Origin: Streptomyces sp. NRRL F-6131
GTDB lineage: Bacteria; Actinomycetota; Actinomycetes; Streptomycetales; Streptomycetaceae
Assembly: GCA_000719695.1 (NCBI GenBank)
Contig: JOHN01000037.1
Location: 1 to 64,000, forward strand
Reading direction: 5' to 3'
Length of the DNA: 64,000 bases
Within the stretch, counting starts at the first letter, position 1, and the number at the start of each line of letters is the position of its first letter. The notes below the pieces were generated by a model. It did not search any database. It was not told where the DNA came from and was given only the letters and a program-made list of their open reading frames with translations. A program made the translations under genes and the position numbers. Below are positions 1-9,236 of this stretch, one piece after another.

Positions 1-4
1 GGGG

Positions 5-352
5 TCAGCCGATGAGGTGGGAGATGCCGCCGTCGCCGGAGGACTGGGTGTTGTGGCCGACGTTGCAGATCTGCTTGGGGGTCTTGTTGAGGACGGGGAC
101 CTCGATCGGGACGGCGACGCCGATGACGGCGCCGACGGCGATGTTGTGGACCTCGGGGAGGCAGACGTTCGGGTTGTCGAGGGTGTGGAAGTTGGCGCTG
201 TGGTCGCCGTGGGTGCCGGTCTGGTTGGTGCCGCCGTTGCCCTGGACGGAGGTGGCGGAGCCGTCGGAGTCGGCGATGGCGAAGGCGGAACCGGCGGACA
301 TCGCGATGACGGCGGCGGCCAGGCCGGCGGCGGCGAGGGAGTTCTTGAACAT
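5..352 (-). CDS. rodlin-like secreted protein
   Basis: A 115-residue protein with an N-terminal signal peptide (Lys-containing start, Ala/Gly-rich core, AFA cleavage site near residue 25). The mature part matches the rodlin pattern: two cysteines, a central VPIEVPVLN stretch, NTQ, then GDGGISHLIG at the end. Rodlins (RdlA/RdlB, about 130 residues) organise chaplin fibres into rodlets on aerial hyphae and spores of Streptomyces. ATG at 352 is chosen because the signal peptide begins there; the frame stays open upstream without likeness to anything. It is slightly shorter than the known rodlins, and no chaplin or second rodlin gene is beside it. Confidence 0.72.
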   Translation of the reverse strand: MFKNSLAAAGLAAAVIAMSAGSAFAIADSDGSATSVQGNGGTNQTGTHGDHSANFHTLDNPNVCLPEVHNIAVGAVIGVAVPIEVPVLNKTPKQICNVGHNTQSSGDGGISHLIG

Positions 353-1428
353 CTTCACATTCCTGTCGAGGTGAATTCGAAGCTCTGGCCGACCCGTTGG
401 TGGTCGGACAGGGGCCGGCTGAAGGTGGTGCACGCGCCCTGAACCGGTGGCAGTCACTGCTGTCCGGACCAAAGACCGGCGGGCCGGAAAGTTACGACCC
501 CGGGCTGAACGGGCCGTCACCCGCACCCGCACGGCCGAGCCGCCCCGGCCTCGGCGACGGCCCCACGGTCCGGTCCGGCACTACGCTGCGTGTACGCAGC
601 AGCGCGACGCATGCTTGGTAGAGTGCCACCCAGGCCGGGTCCGGGTGCGGCAGGAGCGATCGATCGTGTGGCCTTGGGCGGTCCAGGCCGTCGCGTGGCT
701 GGGGCTCACTGAGCTGTTCGGGTGAGCGACCGCAACGCGAGGAACAGCCGTCCCGCGCGCGGGTCGTAGGATGCCGGCGCGAACTTGCTGTCGAGGACGC
801 CCGGGCGGCCGGGCCTGCCCTTGGCCCAGGCCCGCAGTACCGGGCGGCCGTCTCGGCCTCCTCCAGGGCGATGCCTCAATCCACGGAGATCTGCCGACAG
901 TGGCAGCTCTCGTCGTCGAAGGTGAGGGCGATGCCGCCGGCCGGGTCCAGGTGGGGACCGGGATCGGCGGGGTGTTCGTGGACAGCACCGCCCGGCCGTC
1001 GGCCGAGGCGAGGTGCCTCGTTCCGTCCGGTCCGCGGTGGTGTCGGGCCGGGCGGATAAGTCCGCTCGCATCACAGTCAGTTGACAGTCATGGCAGAGCG
1101 TCAGACAATTGACTCATGCGGGGCGGCCATGCCCCTCACCCACTGGCGATCACGCCGGGGGACTCTTCATGGAAGAAGCTGCATCCCAGTGCCGGGCACT
1201 TCGATGTGGACACTTCTTCCATACCTCACAGTCACGTGAGGGTGAGTGCCCGAAAGGGCAGCGGCCCATCAGTGCCGCAGAGTGTCGAAGGCAGTCCTTT
1301 GACACTCGGCCGAGAACCTGCGCCGGAAGGTCTCGATTCATCTACCGCTATGCACGTGCGGTGGATCGGGTCGAGTCCTGGAAGCGCATGGGTCACTCCC
1401 GATCTGCCCGGAGATCAGAGGAGTTGTC
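353..1428. other. no confident gene, 1.1 kb
   Basis: Open frames here change identity every 100-300 bases. A minus-strand stretch at about 876-1000 ends naturally in TGA and reads like a protein C-terminus (LTFDDESCHCRQ), so a gene remnant is possible, but no start or family can be given. Confidence 0.4.
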
Positions 1429-1677
1429 GTGCAGGTCCCCGTTCCCCTTCCTGAGTGGTTGATGTCGGCTGTCGCTGGCATCGTCGGTGTGTTCTACCTG
1501 CTCCGGCTACTGCTCAGGCGCTGGATCCCGGGGCTGAGTGAGGACGCGGCGATCTCCAGTCGAGCGCTTCGCAGGCTTCGGGGCGAGCTGCGCGAGTGGA
1601 GGGCTCCCGTCAGCCCGGGCGACCCTGGCAAGCCCGAGAAGGGTGTGGCTGCACGGCGGGTCAGGCAACGGCTTTGA
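1429..1677 (+). CDS. small membrane protein, unknown
   Basis: An 82-residue protein starting at GTG with AGAGGAG six bases upstream. Residues 10-30 form one hydrophobic segment (VAGIVGVFYLLRLLL) followed by Arg, giving a single-pass protein with a basic cytoplasmic tail rich in Arg and Pro. No family is recognised. The good ribosome binding site and membrane segment are the only support. Confidence 0.5.
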   Translation: MQVPVPLPEWLMSAVAGIVGVFYLLRLLLRRWIPGLSEDAAISSRALRRLRGELREWRAPVSPGDPGKPEKGVAARRVRQRL

Positions 1678-2150
1678 GCCCTGCGGCCAGGTCGAACACG
1701 GGGGGCGACGGAGCCGAGGGGCGTTGCCTGGTCGAGGGCCACGACGGTGGCCTCCACCGGAATCTCGCCGGCGGGGCGACGTAGAGGTATCCACCACCAG
1801 CACCACCACCAGCGCCGAGGATGCGCTCGCGACCGCGCTCGCGCACCAGGCCCTCGCCCGGCAACCCCCTCACGGGAAACGCGGGCGACGCCGCGGCTGA
1901 GAGCGCCGTCCGGGGCCGTGCCACCGCGGACTCCGCCGGTTCGCCCGCCTGCCGGACTCCACCGCGGGCGACGGCCGGGGCGTCCTTATGACAACACCAT
2001 TGACGTTGTGGGGTGTCGGGCGGTCGGATGGCGCCCTGCGGACATCGGCCCGTGCACGCCTCGCGGCGGGCCGGTCCGGCGTGCGGGCCGCGCACGCGAC
2101 CGTGCCCGCGGCCCGTGCGGGCGCGCCGCACCACCGAGAAGGGAAAGACC
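1678..2150. other. no confident gene, 0.47 kb
   Basis: No frame on either strand combines a start, a ribosome binding site and a recognisable protein. The 3' end (about 2130-2150) holds the GAAGGGAAAG ribosome binding region of the next gene. Confidence 0.4.
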
Positions 2151-3317
2151 GTGAAGATCACCATCGCGGGCGCGGGCATCGGCGGGCTCGCCACCGCGCT
2201 CAGCCTGCACGCGGCCGGCTTCGAGGACGTCACCGTGCACGAGGCCGCCGCGGAGATCCGCCCGCTGGGGGTGGGGATCAACCTCCTCCCGCACGCGGTG
2301 CGGGAGTTGACCGAGCTGGGCCTGGGCGGGCGGCTGGCCGGCATCGGCGTCGCGACGGCCGAGCTGGCGTACTTCAACCGCTACGGACAGGCGATCTGGT
2401 CGGAGCCGCGCGGCCTCGCGGCGGGTTACCGGTGGCCGCAGTACTCGGTCCACCGGGGCCGGCTGCAGATGCTGCTGCTGGACGCCGTCCGCGAGCGCCT
2501 CGGCGCGCGGGCGGTGCGCACCGCCAGCCGGATCAGCGGGCTGCGCCACGACGCGGACCTGCTGGTCGGTGCCGACGGCATCCACTCGGCCGTGAGGGCC
2601 GCGCTGTTCCCCGCGGAGGGGGCGCCGCCGTGGAACGGGCTCGTCCTGTGGCGGGGCACGACGTTCGGGGAGCCGTTCCTGACGGGCCGGTCCATGGTCA
2701 TGGCCGGGGACGGCTCGCAGAAGTTCGTCGCCTACCCGATCGGCGACGGGCGGCAGATCAACTGGATCGCCGAACGGCCGCTGGGCGGCGAGGCGCCGGA
2801 GCGCGGGAACTGGAACCGTCCCGCGGACCTGGCCGCGGTCGTCGGGCACTTCGCCGACTGGCGCTTCGACTGGCTGGACGTGCCGGGCCTGATCGCCCGG
2901 GCCGAGGCCGCGTACGAGTACCCGATGGTGGACCGCGATCCCCTGCCGTCCTGGAGCGGGGACGGTGTCGTCCTGCTGGGCGACGCGGCGCACGCCATGT
3001 ACCCCGTCGGGTCCAACGGCGCCTCCCAGGCGATCGTCGACGCGCGAGTGCTCGCCCACTCGCTCGCCACGACCGGCGCGACCGCCGCCTACGAACGGAT
3101 CCGCCGGCCCGCCACCACCGCGCTCCAGCTGGCCAACCGCCGACAGGGGCCCGAAGTGGTGATGCGGCTCGCCCACGAGCGGGCGCCCGCGGGCTTCGAC
3201 GACATCGAGCAGGTCGTCCCGCTCGCGGAACGCACCGAGATCGCCGCCTCCTACAAGCGCACCGCCGGCTTCGACCCGGCGCTGCTCAACGAACGCGCCT
3301 CCTGGAGCGTGCGGTGA
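2151..3317 (+). CDS. FAD-dependent aromatic monooxygenase (PhzS/salicylate hydroxylase type)
   Basis: A 388-residue class A flavoprotein monooxygenase. Visible motifs are the dinucleotide-binding GAGIGG at residues 7-12, the DG motif (LVGADGIHSAVR, about 139-149) and the GD motif (GDAAHAMYPVGSNG, 277-290). Such enzymes use NAD(P)H and O2 to hydroxylate an aromatic ring. The stretch just before the DG motif (residues 124-137) is short: relatives usually have two further beta strands there, so either this is a compact variant or a small deletion has occurred. GTG at 2151 is preferred because it follows a ribosome binding site and begins directly with the Rossmann strand. The stop overlaps the next start in GTGA, so the two genes are translationally coupled. 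Substrate unknown. Confidence 0.85.
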   Translation: MKITIAGAGIGGLATALSLHAAGFEDVTVHEAAAEIRPLGVGINLLPHAVRELTELGLGGRLAGIGVATAELAYFNRYGQAIWSEPRGLAAGYRWPQYSVHRGRLQMLLLDAVRERLGARAVRTASRISGLRHDADLLVGADGIHSAVRAALFPAEGAPPWNGLVLWRGTTFGEPFLTGRSMVMAGDGSQKFVAYPIGDGRQINWIAERPLGGEAPERGNWNRPADLAAVVGHFADWRFDWLDVPGLIARAEAAYEYPMVDRDPLPSWSGDGVVLLGDAAHAMYPVGSNGASQAIVDARVLAHSLATTGATAAYERIRRPATTALQLANRRQGPEVVMRLAHERAPAGFDDIEQVVPLAERTEIAASYKRTAGFDPALLNERASWSVR

Positions 3318-3763
3318 ACCTGGAGTACCTGGCCACCTTCGAGGTGGAGCTCGACCCGGTCCTCGACCTCGGCCGCTCGCCCTGGGGCCACCGCCGGGTG
3401 ATCACCGTCACCGGCGGCACCTTCGAGGGACCGCGCCTGACCGGAACCGTCCTGCCGGGCGGCGCGGACTGGCAGATCCTGCACGCCGACCACACGGCCG
3501 CCATCGACACCCGGTACACCCTGCGCACCCACGACGACGCGTACCTGTACCTCACCACCAACGGCGTCCGCCACGGCCCGCCCGAGGTCCTGCGGCGCCT
3601 GGCCGCGGGGGAGGAGGTGGACCCGGCCGCGTACTACTTCCGGCTCTTCTGCCGCTTCGAGACGGGCGACGAGCGCTACCACTGGCTCAACCGGACCCTC
3701 GCCGTCGCCTCGGCCGCCCGCACCGCCGGAGCCGTCCACTACACGGCCTTCACGCTCACCTGA
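3314..3763 (+). CDS. DUF3237 family protein
   Basis: A 149-residue protein with the DUF3237 signature: opening LEYL, central ITGGTFEGPRL and VLPGGADWQ, then a YYFR segment and closing YxWLNRTL. The family is a small beta-barrel of unknown reaction, often encoded next to flavin monooxygenases or aromatic degradation genes. Here it overlaps the monooxygenase stop by four bases, which supports a joint role, perhaps acting on or binding the oxidised product. Full length for the family. Confidence 0.85.
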   Translation: MNLEYLATFEVELDPVLDLGRSPWGHRRVITVTGGTFEGPRLTGTVLPGGADWQILHADHTAAIDTRYTLRTHDDAYLYLTTNGVRHGPPEVLRRLAAGEEVDPAAYYFRLFCRFETGDERYHWLNRTLAVASAARTAGAVHYTAFTLT

Positions 3764-4562
3764 GGGCCCGGCTCCGAGGCCGGAGGCCCGCCTCGCCCGA
3801 CCGGCGAGGCGTCCCCCGCGCCCCTGGGCCGGGCCCCGGGGAACACGCACCCGACACCGCCGGGTCTTCCCCCGGGGCACGGACGACGCCGCGCCCCACC
3901 ACGGCACCCGACGCCACGACCGCCCCGAGCACGAGGCACGGTGCGCCCCACGGCCACCCGCAGCGGGAAAGCCGATCCGGGGGCCGGAAGGAGGCCGTGA
4001 CGGCCGCCGCGAGAAATGCCCCCGGAGGCAGCCACCACGACCGGACACCCGCAGCCGTGGACGTCCTCCGCGCCCACCGTCGCGAACGCGGGCACCCGCG
4101 AGCCCGCGGCACCTCCGTACGCCCCACGGGCCCGGTGCCGCGGCGCCTCGTCCGCGTGTCGGCCTGCGGCGCCGACCGGACCTCCCGCCGACCGGTTTCG
4201 CAAGCGCTCCCGGACCGGCCCGCGGTCGCGGTCCTGCAACCCTCCCTCCACAGGGACGAGTCGACGGTCCGCCACGCCACCGAAGCGCCCACCCGCATGA
4301 GCCGTGGCGTGGTGGTGGAGCGCGACGATCGCCGGCGTGTCCACCGGGGACCGGTCCGGGGCCGTCTGCCCGGCCCTCCCCGGTCCCGCTGTGCCCCCGC
4401 CCGGTCTGCGGCACCGGTCGGCCGGTACATGGCTGATACACGACTGCGCGACGGCGGAAGCCGCGCCACGACTGGGCCGAAGCGCCGGTCGTGGAGCCTG
4501 TGGGCACACCCGGTGGCGACCGCCCCGGGACGTTGTCCCTCTGGCTCCGGGAGGCCGTTGTC
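3764..4562. other. no confident gene, 0.8 kb
   Basis: Long minus-strand open frames exist (about 3740-4510), but they are Arg/Pro-rich and have no recognisable domain, as expected of chance frames in such GC-rich DNA. The last 15 bases carry the GGGAGG ribosome binding site of the carboxypeptidase gene. Confidence 0.4.
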
Positions 4563-5666
4563 GTGTCAGTTCTCACTCCATCCGAAGACCGGTACCCGGA
4601 CCCGGACCCGGGCCAGGACCGGGGTCGGGTCCGGAGTTTCGTGTCCGGTCGGCTTGCCCCGGTCCGTCGCGGGGCGCTGTGGGCCCTGGCCGCTGTCCTG
4701 CTCGCCGGAGCCGGGGCCGGCGCCGGCGCCGGCACGGCGGTCGTCCGGCAGGGCGGCGGCGCGGCTACCGGCAACGACACCCGGGCCGGCGGGGCGCCGG
4801 TACTGCCGGCGCCGGAGGCGATCGCCGCGCTCGCTCTGCCGTGGCCGCAGGAAGGACAGTCGGCCCTCGCGGCGGCGAAGGTCGGTGTGCTCGGTGTCGA
4901 GGGACCGCAGCGGCCGGTGCCGATCGCGAGCGTCACCAAGGTGATGACGGCGTACGTCGTGCTCCGGGACCACCCCCTCAAGGACGGCGAGGACGGGCCG
5001 ACGATCACGGTGGACGCGCAGGCCGCCGCGGAGGCGGGTTCGGCGGACGAGTCGACCGCTCCCGTCACCGCCGGGCAGCGCCTGACCCAGCGCAAGCTGC
5101 TGGAGGTGATGCTGCTGCCCTCCGCCAACAACGTGGCCCGGCTGCTGGCCCGCTGGGACGCGGGCAGCGAGGAGGCGTTCGTCGCCCGGATGAACGCCGA
5201 GGCCGCCCGGCTGGGGATGGGCGCCACCACCTACACCGGGGCCAGCGGCCTCGAGGCCACGACCGTGTCCACCGCCGCCGACCAGCTCAAACTGGCCCGC
5301 GAGGCGATGAGGGCCCCGGCGCTGCGGGCCACGGTGGCCCTGCGCGACACCACGCTCCCGGGCCGCGCCGCACCGCTGCGCAACACCAACAGGCTGCTCG
5401 ACCTGCCCGGGGTGGTGGGCCTGAAGACCGGGTCGACGACCTCGGCCGGCGGGAACCTGATGTGGGCGCTGGAGGTCGCCGACGGCCGGGGCGGCTCGGG
5501 GCGCCGGCTCGTCTACGGGGTGGTGCTCGGCCAGCGCGCCGGCACCACCCCCGCCGAGGGCCTGCGGGCCGCCCTGGAGCGCAGTGGCCGGCTCGTCGAC
5601 GCCCTGCGGCAGAAGCTGCCCGGCGTGCTGCCGGCACTCGACGACGGCCGGCAGGAGTGGGCATGA
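4563..5666 (+). CDS. serine-type D-alanyl-D-alanine carboxypeptidase (S11)
   Basis: A 367-residue low-molecular-weight penicillin-binding protein. An N-terminal membrane anchor lies at about residues 37-60 after a Pro/Asp-rich cytoplasmic tail. Catalytic motifs are SxxK (S123-V-T-K126), SxN (S187-A-N189) and KTG (288-290), all with normal spacing. It would remove the terminal D-Ala from pentapeptide stems outside the membrane, lowering the number of D-Ala-D-Ala termini available to glycopeptides or to cross-linking. GTG at 4563 follows GGGAGG at 8 bases. Its stop overlaps the next start (ATGA), so it is coupled to the VanJ-like gene and probably belongs to one operon with the two-component genes. 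Confidence 0.88.
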   Translation: MSVLTPSEDRYPDPDPGQDRGRVRSFVSGRLAPVRRGALWALAAVLLAGAGAGAGAGTAVVRQGGGAATGNDTRAGGAPVLPAPEAIAALALPWPQEGQSALAAAKVGVLGVEGPQRPVPIASVTKVMTAYVVLRDHPLKDGEDGPTITVDAQAAAEAGSADESTAPVTAGQRLTQRKLLEVMLLPSANNVARLLARWDAGSEEAFVARMNAEAARLGMGATTYTGASGLEATTVSTAADQLKLAREAMRAPALRATVALRDTTLPGRAAPLRNTNRLLDLPGVVGLKTGSTTSAGGNLMWALEVADGRGGSGRRLVYGVVLGQRAGTTPAEGLRAALERSGRLVDALRQKLPGVLPALDDGRQEWA

Positions 5667-6826
5667 GCGCGCGCACCGGTACGGCCCCGGCGACACCCCC
5701 GCCCGCCGACACTGCCACCGTCACCACCACCGCTACCGGCACCGCCGCGTCGGCCCACGGGCCCGGCAACGACGGCGGGCCCGTGGGCCGACGCCGCACG
5801 GTCCGCCACCACGTCCCTCTCCACCACGTCCCTCTCCACCGCGTCCTTCGCGACCGCGTCCTTCGCCGTGCGAGCCCCCGTGCCGCGGCCCGGCGCGTGC
5901 CGCGCGGCACACGCGGGCGGCGCGGACGGCTGGTCGCGGGGACCGCCGCCGCGCTCGCCGCCCTGATGGTCCTGGGCCCCTGGCTGCCGAACGGCCCGTT
6001 CAACCTCGCCAGCCTCTGGCAGACCGTGCTGCCCTGGTCGGGCCTGGGCATCGCGCTGCTCCTCCTCCTCGCGGCACTGCGGCGTTCCACCCTCGCAGCG
6101 GTGGCCGTCCTGGCGCCCGCCCTCGTCTGGACCGTCCTGTTCGCACCCGCCCTGGTCGACAAGCGCACGGGCGGCGGGGACCTCACCGTCGTCAGCCACA
6201 ACGTGAACGAGGACAACCCCGACCCGCGCCGCACCGCACGCGCCCTGGCCGGCTCCGGAGCCGACGTCGTGGCGGTGGAGGAACTGGCCCCCCGGGCGCA
6301 GGAGACCTACCGGCGCGAGCTGGCGGCCGGCTACCCCCACTCCCAGGTGCACGGCGGCATCGCCCTGTGGAGCAAGTACCCGCTCCAGGACGTGGCGCCG
6401 GTGGAGATCATGCCCTGGACCCGGGCCGTGCGCGCCACCGTCCTCACTCCCAAGGGCCCCGTCGCCCTCTACACGGCGCACCTCGCCTCGGTCCGGGTGC
6501 GCCCGGACGCGGGATTCACCACCGCCCAGCGCAACGAAGCCGCAGCCAAACTCGCCGCAGCCGTCCAGAGCGAACCCCTCGGGAGGATCATCGTCCTGGG
6601 CGACCTCAACGGCTCCTTCGACGACTCGGCGCTGGGCACGCTCACCGGGCCGCTGCGCTCGGCCCAGCAGGAAGCCGGCGCCGGCTTCGGCTTCACCTGG
6701 CCCGCGGCCCTCCCGGTGGTGCGCATCGACCAGATCCTGCTGAAGGGCATCACCCCACGCTCCGCGTGGACCCTGCCGGACACCGGCAGCGACCACCTCC
6801 CGGTCGCGGCGTCCCTCCGCCTGTGA
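5663..6826 (+). CDS. VanJ-like membrane endonuclease/exonuclease/phosphatase-fold protein
   Basis: A 387-residue protein. Residues 1-88 are a variable basic tail with four imperfect pentapeptide units (HHVPL, HHVPL, HRVLR, DRVLR). Two to three membrane helices follow at about 90-170, then an endonuclease/exonuclease/phosphatase domain (about 173-387) with VVSHNVN, ALYTAHL, LGDLNG and GSDHLPV, the metal and catalytic motifs of the fold. The topology is that of VanJ, a Streptomyces coelicolor protein linked to teicoplanin resistance. A phosphoesterase acting on lipid-linked wall intermediates outside the membrane is a reasonable inference. It overlaps the carboxypeptidase stop by four bases and precedes a two-component system, which strengthens a cell-wall role. 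Confidence 0.8.
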   Translation: MSARTGTAPATPPPADTATVTTTATGTAASAHGPGNDGGPVGRRRTVRHHVPLHHVPLHRVLRDRVLRRASPRAAARRVPRGTRGRRGRLVAGTAAALAALMVLGPWLPNGPFNLASLWQTVLPWSGLGIALLLLLAALRRSTLAAVAVLAPALVWTVLFAPALVDKRTGGGDLTVVSHNVNEDNPDPRRTARALAGSGADVVAVEELAPRAQETYRRELAAGYPHSQVHGGIALWSKYPLQDVAPVEIMPWTRAVRATVLTPKGPVALYTAHLASVRVRPDAGFTTAQRNEAAAKLAAAVQSEPLGRIIVLGDLNGSFDDSALGTLTGPLRSAQQEAGAGFGFTWPAALPVVRIDQILLKGITPRSAWTLPDTGSDHLPVAASLRL

Positions 6827-6841
6827 CCACCCCGACCGCCC

Positions 6842-6893
6842 GCCCCACCGGCCCGCCCCACCGGCCCGTCCCACCGGCCCGCCCCACCGGCCC
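6842..6893. repeat. 13-bp minisatellite, four copies
   Basis: Four head-to-tail copies of GCCCCACCGGCCC (third copy with one C-to-T change), between the VanJ-like stop and the response regulator. Copy number may vary between strains. Confidence 0.8.
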
Positions 6894-7017
6894 GCACCGC
6901 CCCCGGCGCCGCCGGCGCCCCGCCACCACCCCTGCGCAACAGGCCCCGGCGACGGAAACCCGCCCCCGACGTGCTGGAATGATGATCCCACCCCACGGCG
7001 ACGACACCGGAGAACTC

Positions 7018-7788
7018 TTGTCCGCCACCCGAGTGCCCGAAGCGGTCAAGGTCCTCCTCGTCGAGGACGACGCGGTCATCCGCCGCTCGGTCCAACTGGC
7101 CCTGGAACGCTACGGCTACCAGGTCGACGTCACCGGCGACGGCCTCGACGGCCTCGACGCCGTCCGCGCCGGCACGCACGACGTCCTGATCCTGGACGTG
7201 ATGCTGCCCGGCCTCGACGGCATCAGCCTGTGCCGGCGCGTGCGCGAGGAGACCCTCACCCCCATCCTGATGATGTCCGCCCGCGGCGACGCCCTCGACG
7301 TCGTGGCCGGTCTGGAAGCGGGCGCCGACGACTACGTCGTCAAACCCGTCGACATCCCCGTCCTCGTCGCCCGCATCCGCTCCCTGCTGCGCCGCGCCAC
7401 CTTCCACGACCACCCCGCCGCGCAGCCCGTGCGACAGGAGCCGCCCGCGCCGGGCGAGCCGAGCAGCCGCCCCCGGCACCTCCCCGCCGAGGACGTACCG
7501 GACCTGCTCACCTTCGGCGGCCTGACCATCGACCCGCACGGTCTGGACGTCCGTCTGGACGGCCGGGCCGTCGCCCTCACACCCACCGAACTGCGCCTGC
7601 TGCTGGCCTTCGCGGAGAACCCCGGCACGGTCCTGGACCGCCGCCGCCTGCTGCGCGAGGTGTGGGACTACGGCTGGGAGGGCGACACCCGGGTGGTCGA
7701 CCTGTGCGTGGTGCGACTGCGCAAGAAGATCGGCGCCGACCGCATCGAGACCGTCCGGGGTTTCGGCTACAAACTCCTGCGGAGCTGA
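7018..7788 (+). CDS. OmpR-type response regulator, CseB-like
   Basis: A 256-residue regulator. The receiver domain (about 10-125) has the acidic pair D17-D18, phospho-acceptor D60 in ILDVMLPG and the conserved Lys in YVVKPVD. A roughly 35-residue Pro/Arg linker leads to a winged-helix domain with VALTPTELRLL and RIETVRGFGYKL. LSLCRR-type sequence and the C-terminal ending resemble CseB, the envelope-stress regulator of Streptomyces. TTG at 7018 is chosen for its GGAG five bases upstream; an ATG at 6979 would add 13 residues but lacks a ribosome binding site. Four bases separate it from the kinase gene. It probably regulates the upstream carboxypeptidase and VanJ-like genes. Confidence 0.88.
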   Translation: MSATRVPEAVKVLLVEDDAVIRRSVQLALERYGYQVDVTGDGLDGLDAVRAGTHDVLILDVMLPGLDGISLCRRVREETLTPILMMSARGDALDVVAGLEAGADDYVVKPVDIPVLVARIRSLLRRATFHDHPAAQPVRQEPPAPGEPSSRPRHLPAEDVPDLLTFGGLTIDPHGLDVRLDGRAVALTPTELRLLLAFAENPGTVLDRRRLLREVWDYGWEGDTRVVDLCVVRLRKKIGADRIETVRGFGYKLLRS

Positions 7789-7792
7789 CGCG

Positions 7793-9058
7793 ATGACCGC
7801 ACCACGCACGGGTCCGCGCCTGTGGGACCCGCGTTCGCTGCGCTGGAAGATCACCGCCCTGGTCGTGCTCGCCTGCGGCGCGGTCGCGGTGGTGATCGGC
7901 GTGCTCGTCCACCGGGCGACCGCCGAGCGCGGCGAGCGGACCGGGCGCGACCAGGCGATCGCCCGGCTGGGCGCCGCCGAGCAGGAGTTGTCCCGCACCG
8001 GCCGCCGCCCCGACAACGCCTCCCTCCAGCCCCCGGCCGGCCTGCCCCAGCCGCTGGCCCGGGCCCTCGAAGCCTCGGACGCTGCGGGCCAGTACGCCCT
8101 GTGGTACGACGTTCAGGCACCGAACTGGTACTGGATGTGGGCAGCCGTCCCCGTCGGCGACGGCCAGGTGCTCGTCGTGCGCACCGACATGAGCGCCACC
8201 GTGCGCAGTCTCCAGCTGCTGGACCGCAGCATCGTCAAGGCCGCCCTCGCCGCCCTGGCCGTCGCCGTCCCCGTCACCGTGCTGGCGGCCGAGCGGATGA
8301 ACCGGCGCCTGCGCCACGGCTCCCGCACCGCCCGCCGGATCGCCGACGGCGACCTCGACGCCCGGATCGGGCGCCGGGGCCGCGCCCGCGACGAGATCAC
8401 CGAGATGTCCACGGCCGTGGACGAGATGGCCGCGACGTTGCAGGGCCGGCTCGCCGCGGAGAAACGCTTCACCGCCGACGTCGCCCACGAACTGCGCACC
8501 CCGCTGATGGGCCTGGTCACCGCCGCCGGCCTGCTGCCCGAGGGCGACGAGGCCACCGACCTGGTCCGCACCCAGGTACGCGCCCTGCGCGCCCTGGTGG
8601 AGGACCTGCTGGAGGTCTCCCGCCTCGACGCCGGCGCCGAGAGCGCCCGCCTCGACGAGGTCCCCCTGGGCGAACTCGTCCACGAGGTGACCGGGAAGGC
8701 CGACGGCGACGTCCGGCTCCGCCTCACGACGCCCGCCACCGTGCGCACCGACCCGCGCCGCGTGGAGCGGATCCTCAGCAACCTCCTCGCCAACGCCCAC
8801 CGCCACGGCGCCGCCCCCGTCGAGGTCACCGTCACCGGCTCCCGCATCACCGTGCGCGACCACGGCCCGGGCTTCCCCCACGACCTCCTCGCCGAGGGAC
8901 CGCAGCGCTTTCGCACCGGCGCCGCCGAACGCGGCCACGGACACGGCCTCGGCCTCACCATCGCCACCGGCCAGGCGTCGGTCCTCCACGCCCGCCTGAC
9001 CTTCACCAACGCCCCCGACGGCGGAGCCACCGCCACCCTCGACCTCCCCGCCCGCTGA
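7793..9058 (+). CDS. sensor histidine kinase, CseC-like
   Basis: A 421-residue membrane kinase. Helix 1 lies at about 17-38, a roughly 100-residue extracytoplasmic sensor follows, and helix 2 lies at about 145-165. HAMP comes next (RRIADGDLDARIG), then the H box FTADVAHELRTPL with the phosphorylated His, the N box (LSNLLANAHRHG) and the G boxes (DHGPGF, GHGLGL). It should phosphorylate the response regulator four bases upstream. The sensor contains a Trp/Tyr-rich patch (APNWYWMWAAVP), a possible binding face for an amphiphilic antibiotic; this is inference. Confidence 0.9.
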   Translation: MTAPRTGPRLWDPRSLRWKITALVVLACGAVAVVIGVLVHRATAERGERTGRDQAIARLGAAEQELSRTGRRPDNASLQPPAGLPQPLARALEASDAAGQYALWYDVQAPNWYWMWAAVPVGDGQVLVVRTDMSATVRSLQLLDRSIVKAALAALAVAVPVTVLAAERMNRRLRHGSRTARRIADGDLDARIGRRGRARDEITEMSTAVDEMAATLQGRLAAEKRFTADVAHELRTPLMGLVTAAGLLPEGDEATDLVRTQVRALRALVEDLLEVSRLDAGAESARLDEVPLGELVHEVTGKADGDVRLRLTTPATVRTDPRRVERILSNLLANAHRHGAAPVEVTVTGSRITVRDHGPGFPHDLLAEGPQRFRTGAAERGHGHGLGLTIATGQASVLHARLTFTNAPDGGATATLDLPAR

Positions 9059-9236
9059 GCCCGAACGCACGGGGCGGCCCTCACCGTCCTCTGACAGCTG
9101 GTGTCGTAGCTCGGGCCGGGAGGCGCAGGACATCACCGAGAGCGCCGCGACGACGTCGAGCGCCACCCCTGCCGCCCACTGCCAGGACCGGCCGGGCCCC
9201 GCCCCGGCGATCGCGCCCGGGCGCGATCGCCAGGAG

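Noticed and set aside
3739..4509. Minus-strand gene in the gap before the carboxypeptidase
   Set aside because: One hydrophobic patch but otherwise Arg/Pro-rich and no ribosome binding site; judged chance.
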